5,184 nt of DNA from Phenylobacterium sp. (GTDB lineage Bacteria > Pseudomonadota > Alphaproteobacteria > Caulobacterales > Caulobacteraceae). The notes below the pieces were generated by a model. It ran no database searches, was not told the DNA's origin, and saw nothing but the letters and a program-made list of their open reading frames with translations. Below, one piece after another: positions 1-5,184 of this stretch. The DNA is taken from NCBI GenBank assembly GCA_028291285.1, contig JAQGIJ010000369.1, positions 1 to 5,184 of the forward strand, in the 5' to 3' direction. Every line of letters starts with the position of its first letter. Position 1 is the stretch's first letter. A program made the position numbers and the translations under genes.

Positions 1-227
1 GTGCGCGACAGCTCCTTGGCCGGATCGGCGTCATAGCCTTCGAACCATTCGCCGTAGGCGTCGACGACGCGCCTGGGGGTGTCGATCACCCCTTCGCGGC
101 GGGGATCGTCGCCGGCCCAGGCGATCAGGGTGCGCACCGCCTCCATGGCTTCCTCGCGCGTGGGGCGTGTCACGGGTTCGAGGGCGGCGGACCCGACCAG
201 GGTGCGTTCGCGGGCAAGGGCGTCCAT
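1..227 (-). CDS. folE: GTP cyclohydrolase I, N-terminal part (cut by window start)
   Basis: GTP cyclohydrolase I converts GTP to 7,8-dihydroneopterin triphosphate plus formate, the first step of folate/pterin synthesis, in the cytoplasm. Reading the minus strand from the ATG at 227-225 gives 75 full codons with no stop before the window edge. Residues 22-40 ([19 protein letters not shown]) form the N-terminal helix. Residues 44-65 hold the family signature REGVIDTP, then [14 protein letters not shown], close to the usual REGLxxTPxRVAxAYxExFxGY. The zinc-binding and catalytic residues lie in the missing C-terminal two thirds, so catalytic integrity cannot be judged. The start is chosen because it leaves a short leader of about 20 residues, normal for this family. 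However, no clear Shine-Dalgarno precedes it, and the frame stays open upstream to at least 290, so the start is less certain than the identity. The gene is divergent from cysS. Confidence 0.93.
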   Translation of the reverse strand, partial: MDALARERTLVGSAALEPVTRPTREEAMEAVRTLIAWAGDDPRREGVIDTPRRVVDAYGEWFEGYDADPAKELSR

Positions 228-416
228 CGGCGAGAGCGGTCTTTCTGAAGGGCTGAGTTGCGCCGGGACGAGGGTCCCGGAAATGACGCGTGCCACCCTT
301 CCTCCGTTGGGAGCGCCTTAGCGCACGAGGGTTCCCGTGGCTTCCGCTCCTGACCGACTGTATATGGGCCGCAAGCCCGACCGGGCAACCGCAACGCTTC
401 TCAACCCGGCTGATAG
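228..416. promoter_or_regulatory. divergent folE / cysS intergenic region
   Basis: This 189-base stretch must hold the start signals for minus-strand folE and, most likely, plus-strand cysS. No strong sigma-70 pair is visible. The best folE-direction candidate is TTGCCC (complement of 383-388), an 18-base spacer and TATACA (complement of 359-364), each matching consensus at four of six positions. On the plus strand TATATG at 361-366 could be a -10 for cysS but has no good -35. A perfect 7-bp hairpin (263-280) and a small GCGC-CTTA-GCGC hairpin (313-324) are present. Open frames crossing the region (for example 79-321 plus and 170-394 minus) look like GC-rich shadows without recognisable protein features. 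Confidence 0.5.
263..280 (-). other. perfect 7-bp inverted repeat in the folE leader
   Basis: CCGGGAC (263-269) and GTCCCGG (274-280) are exact reverse complements separated by GAGG, giving a stable 7-bp stem with a 4-nt loop (CCTC in the folE direction). It lies about 36 bases upstream of the folE ATG, so in a folE transcript it would be a 5'-leader hairpin; as DNA it could be a dyad operator. There is no U-tract in either direction, so it is not a standard intrinsic terminator. Function is unknown; strand is assigned to folE by proximity only. Confidence 0.45.
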
Positions 417-1859
417 ATGTCCTTAAGCCTCTACGACACCATGACCCGCCAGAAGCGGGAATTCGTCGCCCAGGATCCCGAGCGGGTGACGATGTATGTC
501 TGCGGGCCCACGGTCTACAACTTCGCCCACATCGGCAATTTCCGCCCTGTGGTGGTGTTCGACCTGCTGTTCCGCCTGCTGCGGCGCCAGTTCGGCGAGG
601 ACGCCGTGGTCTATGCCGCCAACGTCACCGACGTGGACGACAAGATCAACCGCAAGGCCGCGGAAGAGGGCGTGCCGATCTCCACCGTCACCGACCGCTA
701 CCTGGCGGCCTACAACGCCGACGCCGCGGCCCTGGGGGCGCTTGCGCCGAGCTTCCAGCCCAGGGTGACCGAGACGATGGACGCCATCGTCGAGATGATC
801 GCACGCCTGGTCGCCAACCAGTCGGCCTACGCCGCCGAGGGCCACGTGCTCTTCGACACCCAGGCCTTCGCCGACTACGGCAAGCTCTCCGGCCGGCCGC
901 TGGACGAGATGATCGCCGGCGCCCGGGTCGACGTCGCCCCGTACAAGCGCCACCCCGCCGACTTCGTGCTCTGGAAACCCTCCAAGCCCGGCGAACCGGA
1001 GTGGGAGAGCCCCTGGGGACCGGGCCGGCCGGGCTGGCACATCGAGTGCTCGGCGATGATCGAGCAGGTGCTGGGCCTCCCGATCGACATCCACGGCGGC
1101 GGCATCGATCTGGTCTTCCCGCACCATGAGAACGAGCTCGCCCAGGGCCGCTGCGCCGACCACGTGGAAACCTACGCCCGCTTCTGGCTGCACAACGGCT
1201 TCCTCAACATGGGCGAGGAGAAGATGTCCAAGAGCCTCGGCAACGTGGCCCTGGCGCACGACCTGCTGAAGGCCTTCCCTGGCGAGGCGATCCGCTGGGC
1301 GCTGCTCGCCGGCCACTATCGCGCGCCGCTGGAGTGGACCGGCGAGCTGATCGACCAGGCCAAGCGCTCGCTCGACCGTCTGTACCAGCTGCTGGTGGAC
1401 GTGGGCCGGGTCGCCCGGGACAAGGGCGCCGAGCTGCCGGCGCCCGACCGCACGTCCATTGAGGAGCATCTGCGCGCCTCGGGCTTCATCGCGGCGCTGG
1501 AAGACGACCTGAACACGCCGCTGGCGTTCTCCAGCCTGTTCGCCCTGTTGAACGGGGTCCGCGCTGGGCTGATGGCGCCCGAGCCGGACTGGGCCAGCGT
1601 CTCCGAGCAGCGGGCGGCTCTGCTCGCCGCGGCCAACCTGATGGGCTTCCTGGAGCAGGATCCGGACGCCTGGTTCCAGGGCGGGGCCGACGCGCCGTTG
1701 AAAGCGCGCATCGAAGACCTCATCTCCGCTCGGGCCGCCGCGCGCGCCGCCAAGAACTGGCCGGAAGCCGACCGCATCCGCGTCCAGCTGGCCGACTTGA
1801 ACGTAGAAGTGATGGACGGTCCGACCGGCGCCACCTGGCGGATCAAGGAACAAGCCTGA
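417..1859 (+). CDS. cysS: cysteinyl-tRNA synthetase (CysRS)
   Basis: CysRS charges tRNA-Cys with cysteine using ATP; it is a monomeric class I synthetase of the cytoplasm. The 480-residue product is complete and of normal length (E. coli about 461). It starts SLYDTMTRQKREF, the typical N-terminus. The class I HIGH motif appears as HIGN at 38-41 and KMSKS at 269-273. The four zinc ligands that give cysteine specificity are all in place: C29 (MYVCGPTVYN), C211 (WHIECSAM), H236 and E240 (HHENELAQ), each shifted by one or two from the E. coli positions. The C-terminal part (about 350-475) has the helical DALR-like region and the usual end VEVMDGPTGATWRI. No strong Shine-Dalgarno precedes the ATG (CCCGGCTGATAG), but homology to the N-terminus fixes the start. 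It is first in a same-strand run of five genes and stops 8 nt before the next ORF. Confidence 0.98.
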   Translation: MSLSLYDTMTRQKREFVAQDPERVTMYVCGPTVYNFAHIGNFRPVVVFDLLFRLLRRQFGEDAVVYAANVTDVDDKINRKAAEEGVPISTVTDRYLAAYNADAAALGALAPSFQPRVTETMDAIVEMIARLVANQSAYAAEGHVLFDTQAFADYGKLSGRPLDEMIAGARVDVAPYKRHPADFVLWKPSKPGEPEWESPWGPGRPGWHIECSAMIEQVLGLPIDIHGGGIDLVFPHHENELAQGRCADHVETYARFWLHNGFLNMGEEKMSKSLGNVALAHDLLKAFPGEAIRWALLAGHYRAPLEWTGELIDQAKRSLDRLYQLLVDVGRVARDKGAELPAPDRTSIEEHLRASGFIAALEDDLNTPLAFSSLFALLNGVRAGLMAPEPDWASVSEQRAALLAAANLMGFLEQDPDAWFQGGADAPLKARIEDLISARAAARAAKNWPEADRIRVQLADLNVEVMDGPTGATWRIKEQA

Positions 1860-1867
1860 GACCAGAG

Positions 1868-2425
1868 ATGCCGATCGCCCCCTCGCCTCCGTTGAAGGCC
1901 TCGATGTTCGGGCGGATGCCCGTGGGCGGCCAGAAGCCGAAGGGCGGGACCCCGGCGCCCAAGGCGCCGAGCGGGGTGCGCATCGAGCACCGGATCGGCG
2001 TCCGGGCGCCGGCCGCCGCCATCTGGGAGCTGATCCACGACCTGGAGGGATGGAGCCGCTGGAATCCGCTCTACACCCAGGCGTCCGGCCAGGTGCGGAT
2101 CGGCGACACGCTGACGATCACCATGGCGCTGCCGGGCGACGCGCCGCGCGAGATCCGCCCGGTGGTCCTGGAATGGGTGCCCGACGAGCAGCTCCACTGG
2201 AAGCTCTCGATGCTCGGCGGCTTCATCAAGACCGTGCGCTACATCGAGATCGAGACCCTCGCCGAGCAGAGCTGCATCGTCTCCAACGGCGAGATCTTCG
2301 GCGGCTGGATGGGCCCGGGCCTCGCCAGGCGCATGGGCGGCCGCATCCATCGCGGCTTCCGCCAGATGAACGAGGCGCTGAAGGCCGAGGCCGAGGCGCG
2401 CTGGAAGGCCGCGCAGGCGAGCTGA
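1868..2425 (+). CDS. SRPBCC (START/polyketide cyclase-like) family protein
   Basis: The 185-residue product is recognised as an SRPBCC-fold protein, a helix-grip fold with a deep hydrophobic pocket that binds lipids or other apolar ligands; the ligand and role here are unknown. Residues 37-69 carry the fold's opening pattern, a first beta strand (VRIEHRIGVRAP) then the helix AAAIWELIHDLEGWSRWNP, typical of polyketide cyclase/dehydrase-like members. Beta strands follow (LTITMAL, VVLEWVPDEQLHWKL, VRYIEIETL), and a long C-terminal helix (about 155-183, ending in a charged Ala/Glu/Arg stretch) closes the domain. Residues 1-36 are a Pro/Gly/Lys-rich tail, not part of the fold and not a convincing signal peptide. 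The ATG at 1868 lacks a good ribosome site; ATG 1904 (Met13) has GAAGG 5 nt upstream and may be the real start. The gene lies 8 nt after cysS, so co-transcription is likely. Catalysis cannot be inferred. Confidence 0.85.
   Translation: MPIAPSPPLKASMFGRMPVGGQKPKGGTPAPKAPSGVRIEHRIGVRAPAAAIWELIHDLEGWSRWNPLYTQASGQVRIGDTLTITMALPGDAPREIRPVVLEWVPDEQLHWKLSMLGGFIKTVRYIEIETLAEQSCIVSNGEIFGGWMGPGLARRMGGRIHRGFRQMNEALKAEAEARWKAAQAS
1894..1898 (+). promoter_or_regulatory. candidate ribosome binding site for an internal start of the SRPBCC gene
   Basis: GAAGG lies 5 nt before the in-frame ATG at 1904 and is the best Shine-Dalgarno match near the start of this gene. The first ATG (1868) is preceded only by GACCAGAG. 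The site favours a 173-residue product beginning MFGRMPVGG, which still contains the whole recognisable domain. Confidence 0.35.
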
Positions 2426-2449
2426 TTGCGCCGCAGCCCCTCGCCGCAT

Positions 2450-2478
2450 TTGACATCCGCCGCCGCGATCCCGAACTA
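2450..2478 (+). promoter_or_regulatory. possible internal promoter before the Fe-S scaffold gene
   Basis: A perfect -35 hexamer TTGACA occurs at 2450-2455 in the 62-base gap after the SRPBCC gene. A 17-base spacer leads to GAACTA (2473-2478), a poor -10 for E. coli but loosely like the CTA core of Caulobacter -10 elements. Transcription would then start a few bases before the ATG, giving an almost leaderless mRNA. The -35 is seen directly; the promoter assignment is inference. Confidence 0.3.
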
Positions 2479-2481
2479 AGG
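2478..2481 (+). promoter_or_regulatory. ribosome binding site of the IscU-like gene
   Basis: AAGG sits 6 nt before the ATG at 2488. This supports that start, as does the absence of any ATG, GTG or TTG in this frame between the preceding gene's stop and 2488. Confidence 0.5.
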
Positions 2482-2487
2482 CTTGCG

Positions 2488-2937
2488 ATGATCGATGACC
2501 TCTATTCGGCGCGGCTCCTGAAGCTCGCGGCCAACCTGCCGCGCTGCGGGCGGCTGGCCGCGCCCGACGCGAGCGTGGAGAAGGTCTCCAAGCTGTGCGG
2601 CAGCCGGGTGCTGGTGGATGTGACGGTGGAGGCCGGCCGCGTCGCCGACTTCGCCCAGGAGGTGAAGGCCTGCGCGCTCGGCCAGGCCGCGGCCTCGGTG
2701 CTGGGCGCCCATGTGATCGGCGCCACGGCCGAGGAGCTGGAGCTCGCCCGCGACCAGTTCCGTGCTATGTTGAAGGAGGGCGCGCCTGCGCCCGACGGAC
2801 GTTTCTCGGACCTTTCGATGCTCGCGCCTGTGAAGGACTATCCGGCCCGCCACGCCTCGACGCTGCTCGCGTTCGAGGCCGCCGCCGAGGCTGTCCGCCA
2901 GGTCGCCTCGCGAACTAGCCCCGCCGGCGCGGCTTGA
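2488..2937 (+). CDS. IscU/NifU-N-like iron-sulfur cluster scaffold homologue, degenerate ligands
   Basis: This 149-residue protein matches the IscU/NifU N-terminal fold, whose classical members assemble Fe-S clusters on three cysteines before transfer to apo-proteins. The alignment can be followed by eye: KLCGSRVLVDVTVEAGRV (35-52) corresponds to IscU PxCGDxxxLxIKV; VKACALGQAAAS (59-70) to the GCGSAIASSS segment; and LAPVKDYPARHASTLLAFEA (112-131) to LPPVKLHCSxLAxxA. C37 and C62 are therefore retained, and H122 matches the conserved His. The Asp after CG is Ser (S39), and the third Cys, the persulfide acceptor C106 in E. coli IscU, is Ala (A123). An extra cysteine is at C20. I recall similar alphaproteobacterial proteins annotated as iron-sulfur cluster assembly scaffold proteins, so this is probably a subfamily rather than a decayed gene. 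Whether it binds a cluster is unknown. It lies between the SRPBCC gene and yidD, 57 nt before the latter. Confidence 0.88.
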   Translation: MIDDLYSARLLKLAANLPRCGRLAAPDASVEKVSKLCGSRVLVDVTVEAGRVADFAQEVKACALGQAAASVLGAHVIGATAEELELARDQFRAMLKEGAPAPDGRFSDLSMLAPVKDYPARHASTLLAFEAAAEAVRQVASRTSPAGAA

Positions 2938-2947
2938 TCCGACGCTG

Positions 2948-2970
2948 AGCCCGGCGTAAGCGCTGGGGCT
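2948..2970 (+). other. stem-loop between the IscU-like gene and yidD
   Basis: AGCCCGGCG (2948-2956), loop TAAG, CGCT (2961-2964), one bulged G, then GGGCT (2966-2970) form a 9-bp stem with one G-U pair. It begins 11 bases after the upstream stop codon and ends 24 bases before the yidD ATG. No T-run follows, so it is not a canonical intrinsic terminator; it could be a processing or 3'-stabilising hairpin, or may be chance in GC-rich DNA. Confidence 0.35.
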
Positions 2971-2994
2971 TCGAGCCTCCATTCCGCAGCCGGC

Positions 2995-3261
2995 ATGACC
3001 CTCTACGAAAGCTGCGTCAGGGGCGCGCTCCGCGCCTACAAGCTGACGCTTTCGCCGCTGATCGGTCGGCAATGCCGGTTTCTTCCGACCTGCTCGGAAT
3101 ACGCCGCCGAAGCCCTGATCGGCCATGGCCCGTGGCGCGGCGGCGCGCTCGCCGCGCGCAGGCTGTGCCGTTGTCATCCCTGGGGCGCGTCGGGCTTCGA
3201 CCCGCCGCCCCCGCGCCGGACGGACAAGGTCCCGGCGCGAACGTGGACCTGTGAGACATGA
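2995..3261 (+). CDS. yidD: YidD, membrane protein insertion efficiency factor
   Basis: YidD is a small protein of the cytoplasmic face of the inner membrane that helps YidC/Sec-dependent membrane protein insertion; its mechanism is poorly defined. The 88-residue product carries the family core: [27 protein letters not shown] (15-41), then HGPWRGG and [18 protein letters not shown] (56-73). The three family cysteines are present at C27, C33 and C60, with additional ones at C7, C58 and C86. An amphipathic N-terminal helix (about 3-20) fits peripheral membrane attachment. No Shine-Dalgarno precedes the ATG, but it is the first possible start after the upstream stop and matches the family N-terminus. 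The stop overlaps the thrS start in an ATGA, implying translational coupling. In many bacteria yidD lies between rnpA and yidC; here it does not. Confidence 0.97.
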   Translation: MTLYESCVRGALRAYKLTLSPLIGRQCRFLPTCSEYAAEALIGHGPWRGGALAARRLCRCHPWGASGFDPPPPRRTDKVPARTWTCET

Positions 3262-5184
3262 TCGAACTGATCTTCCCCGACGGGAATAAACGCCAGTACC
3301 CGGACGGAGCGACCGGCCGCGAGGTCGCGGCCTCGATCGCCAAGTCGCTCGAGAAGAAGGCCGTGCTGGTGAAGCTCGACGGCGACCTCCTCGACCTCGA
3401 CCGCCCGCTGCACAAGGGCGGCCGCTTCGAGCTTTTGACGCGCGAGAGCCCCGAGGCGCTGGAGACGATCCGCCACGACGTCAGCCACATCCTCGCCGAA
3501 GCTGTCCAAGAGCTCTTTCCCGGAACCCAGGTCACCATCGGCCCCTCGATCGAGGACGGCTTCTACTACGACTTCGCCCGCGCCGAGCCCTTCAGCCTGG
3601 ACGACCTGGCCAGGATCGAGCAGCGGATGAAGGAGATCGTCGACCGCGACGAGCCCATCCGCCGCGAGGTCTGGAAGCGTGACGCGGCGATCGAGCACTT
3701 CAAGTCGATCGGCGAGGGCTACAAGGCCGAGATCATCGAGGACCTGCCGGAGACGGAGGACATCAGCGTCTACTTCCAGGGGAACTGGAAGGACCTCTGC
3801 CGCGGCCCGCACCTGCCGTCGACGAAGTTCGCCGGCAAGGCCTTCAAGCTGACCAAGCTCGCCGGCGCCTACTGGCGCGGCGACCACCGTAACGCCCAGC
3901 TGCAGCGCATCTACGGCACCGCCTGGGCGACGGAGGCCGAGCTGGAGGCCTACATCCGCCGCATCGAGGAGGCGGAGAAGCGCGACCACCGCCGGATCGG
4001 CCGGGCCATGGACCTCTTCCACCTGCAGGAAGAGGCCAAGGGGATGATCTTCTGGCACCCGAAGGGCTGGACGCTCTACCGCACGCTGGAGGCCTATCTG
4101 CGCCGCCGGCTCGACGCCGACGGCTACCAGGAGGTGAAGACCCCCCAGATCCTCGACCGCTCGCTCTGGGAGCGCTCCGGCCACTGGGAGAAGTTCGGCC
4201 AGAACATGTTCGTCTGTGAAACGACGGAAGGCGAAGAGCTGGCCGTGAAACCGATGAACTGTCCGGGACACATCCAGATCTTCAACGTGGGCCAGAAGTC
4301 GTATCGGGATCTGCCGCTGCGCATGTCGGAGTTCGGCTCGTGCCACCGCTACGAGCCCTCCGGCGCGCTGCACGGCATCATGCGCGTGCGCGCCTTCACC
4401 CAGGACGATGCGCACATCTTCTGCCGCGACGACCAGATCGAGGCGGAGACGACCCGGTTCGTGAAGCTGCTCGAGCAGGTCTACGCCGACCTCGACATGG
4501 AGCTGGCGAGCGTCAAGCTGGCGCTGCGGCCGGAGACGCGCGCCGGTTCGGACGAGGTCTGGGACGTCGCCGAGGCCAAGCTCGAGCGGGCCGCCCGGGC
4601 CGCCGGCGTGGAGGTCGAGCTGCTGCCGAACGAGGGCGCCTTCTACGGCCCCAAGCTCGAGTTCCACCTGCGCGACGCCATCGGCCGGACCTGGCAATGC
4701 GGGACGCTGCAGCTCGATTTCGTGATGCCGGAGCGGCTGGAGGCCAGCTATATCGCCGAGGACGGATCAAAACAGCGTCCCGTCATGTTGCATCGGGCGA
4801 TCTTCGGGTCGGTCGAGCGGTTCATTGGCGTGATGATCGAGAACTACGCGGGCGCCTTCCCGATGTGGCTCTCTCCCGTCCAGGTGGTGGTGGCGACGAT
4901 CACCTCCGACGCCGACGACTACGCCCGGCGGGTCGCCGAGATGCTGCGGGCGAAGGGGCTGCGGGTGGACATCGACCTGCGCAACGAGAAGATCAACTAT
5001 AAGGTGCGGGAACACAGTCTCGCCAAGGTTCCGGTTCTTGCTGTGGTCGGCCGTCGCGAAGCCGAGCTTGGCCAGGTCGCCCTGAGGCGTCTCGGTTCTG
5101 ATCGGCAGGAGGTTCTCGACCTCCTCGAGGCGGCGAACGGACTTGCCTTGCAGGCGAGTCCGCCCGATGTTGCGCCCGTTAAGC
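3258..5184 (+). CDS. thrS: threonyl-tRNA synthetase (ThrRS), open at window end
   Basis: ThrRS is a class II, zinc-dependent synthetase that charges tRNA-Thr and edits mischarged Ser-tRNA-Thr. Domains in order: TGS-like N1 (about 1-62), editing N2 with H73-x3-H77 and C181/H185 in CRGPH, catalytic core (about 240-535), and anticodon-binding C-terminal domain (from about 540; [14 protein letters not shown], then [23 protein letters not shown]). Zinc ligands C335 (MNCPGH), H386 (DDAHIFC) and H512 (MLHRAIFGS) are each one beyond E. coli C334, H385 and H511. Motif 2 contains R364 (SCHRYEPSG). The window ends after 642 complete codons with no stop. E. coli ThrRS is also 642 residues, so the true end should lie just beyond the edge. 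The start is fixed by the TGS N-terminus (MIELIFPDG) and the 4-nt overlap with yidD. There is no separate leader, so autoregulation of the E. coli operator kind would have to involve yidD coding sequence. Confidence 0.98.
   Translation, partial: MIELIFPDGNKRQYPDGATGREVAASIAKSLEKKAVLVKLDGDLLDLDRPLHKGGRFELLTRESPEALETIRHDVSHILAEAVQELFPGTQVTIGPSIEDGFYYDFARAEPFSLDDLARIEQRMKEIVDRDEPIRREVWKRDAAIEHFKSIGEGYKAEIIEDLPETEDISVYFQGNWKDLCRGPHLPSTKFAGKAFKLTKLAGAYWRGDHRNAQLQRIYGTAWATEAELEAYIRRIEEAEKRDHRRIGRAMDLFHLQEEAKGMIFWHPKGWTLYRTLEAYLRRRLDADGYQEVKTPQILDRSLWERSGHWEKFGQNMFVCETTEGEELAVKPMNCPGHIQIFNVGQKSYRDLPLRMSEFGSCHRYEPSGALHGIMRVRAFTQDDAHIFCRDDQIEAETTRFVKLLEQVYADLDMELASVKLALRPETRAGSDEVWDVAEAKLERAARAAGVEVELLPNEGAFYGPKLEFHLRDAIGRTWQCGTLQLDFVMPERLEASYIAEDGSKQRPVMLHRAIFGSVERFIGVMIENYAGAFPMWLSPVQVVVATITSDADDYARRVAEMLRAKGLRVDIDLRNEKINYKVREHSLAKVPVLAVVGRREAELGQVALRRLGSDRQEVLDLLEAANGLALQASPPDVAPVK

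Noticed and set aside
263..280. Hairpin as an intrinsic terminator
   Set aside because: No T-run follows the stem on either strand, and it lies between divergent gene starts where a terminator is not expected.
79..394. Small open frames (79-321 plus, 170-394 minus) around the folE start and leader
   Set aside because: Arg/Ser/Pro-rich translations overlapping folE or noncoding leader, no ribosome sites or motifs.
290..1129. 279-codon plus-strand frame across the cysS start
   Set aside because: Arg/Pro/Gly-rich out-of-frame reading of cysS with no family resemblance.
423..1853. 476-codon open frame on the minus strand, antisense to cysS
   Set aside because: It mirrors cysS almost end to end. 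High third-position GC keeps antisense frames open, and the translation has no recognisable domain, whereas cysS shows every CysRS motif.
1316..2449. 377-codon minus-strand frame across cysS and the SRPBCC gene
   Set aside because: Antisense to two genes with clear protein signatures; Arg/Ala-rich and no domain visible.
2050..2937. Long plus-strand frame that would extend the IscU-like protein to 295 residues
   Set aside because: The extra N-terminal part is the SRPBCC gene read out of frame. The IscU-like homology begins at the ATG at 2488, which has an AAGG ribosome site.
3174..4697. 507-codon open frame on the minus strand, antisense to thrS
   Set aside because: Low-complexity Leu/Val/Asp/Gly-rich translation opposite a fully conserved thrS; a codon-bias shadow.
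1..5184. Mobile element, CRISPR array, tRNA/rRNA gene, toxin-antitoxin or defence system
   Set aside because: No transposase or integrase-like frame, no spaced direct repeats, no tRNA cloverleaf or CCA end recognised, and all substantial coding space is taken by housekeeping genes.

Overview
The window looks like chromosomal core DNA from a GC-rich alphaproteobacterium, most likely of the Caulobacterales (Caulobacter/Phenylobacterium type). The reasons are the protein sequences themselves (FolE, a degenerate IscU-like scaffold, alphaproteobacterial-style CysRS and ThrRS), strong G/C bias at third codon positions, weak Shine-Dalgarno sites, and very few GANTC sites (two found by eye). The genus is inferred, not shown.

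Layout: the left edge carries the 5' end of a minus-strand folE (GTP cyclohydrolase I), cut by the window start. A divergent intergenic region of about 190 bases (228-416) separates it from a plus-strand run of five genes that continues to the right edge: cysS (cysteinyl-tRNA synthetase), an SRPBCC/polyketide-cyclase-fold protein, an IscU/NifU-N-like Fe-S scaffold homologue, yidD (membrane protein insertion efficiency factor) and thrS (threonyl-tRNA synthetase, open at the window end after 642 codons). Spacings are 8 nt, 62 nt, 57 nt and a 4-nt ATGA overlap, so cysS/SRPBCC and yidD/thrS look tightly coupled. The two larger gaps may hold an internal promoter and a stem-loop.

The genes are mostly housekeeping: two aminoacyl-tRNA synthetases with all their signature motifs and zinc ligands, a membrane-biogenesis helper, a folate/pterin entry enzyme and an Fe-S-related protein. 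I find no mobile element, CRISPR array, tRNA/rRNA gene, phage gene or defence system, and no convincing new multi-gene system. The points most worth a second look are the IscU-like protein, which keeps two cysteines but has lost the usual Asp and the third (persulfide-accepting) Cys; the folE leader with a perfect 7-bp hairpin, in a clade where folE leaders can carry THF-II riboswitches; and yidD sitting outside the rpmH-rnpA-yidD-yidC locus, in front of thrS.
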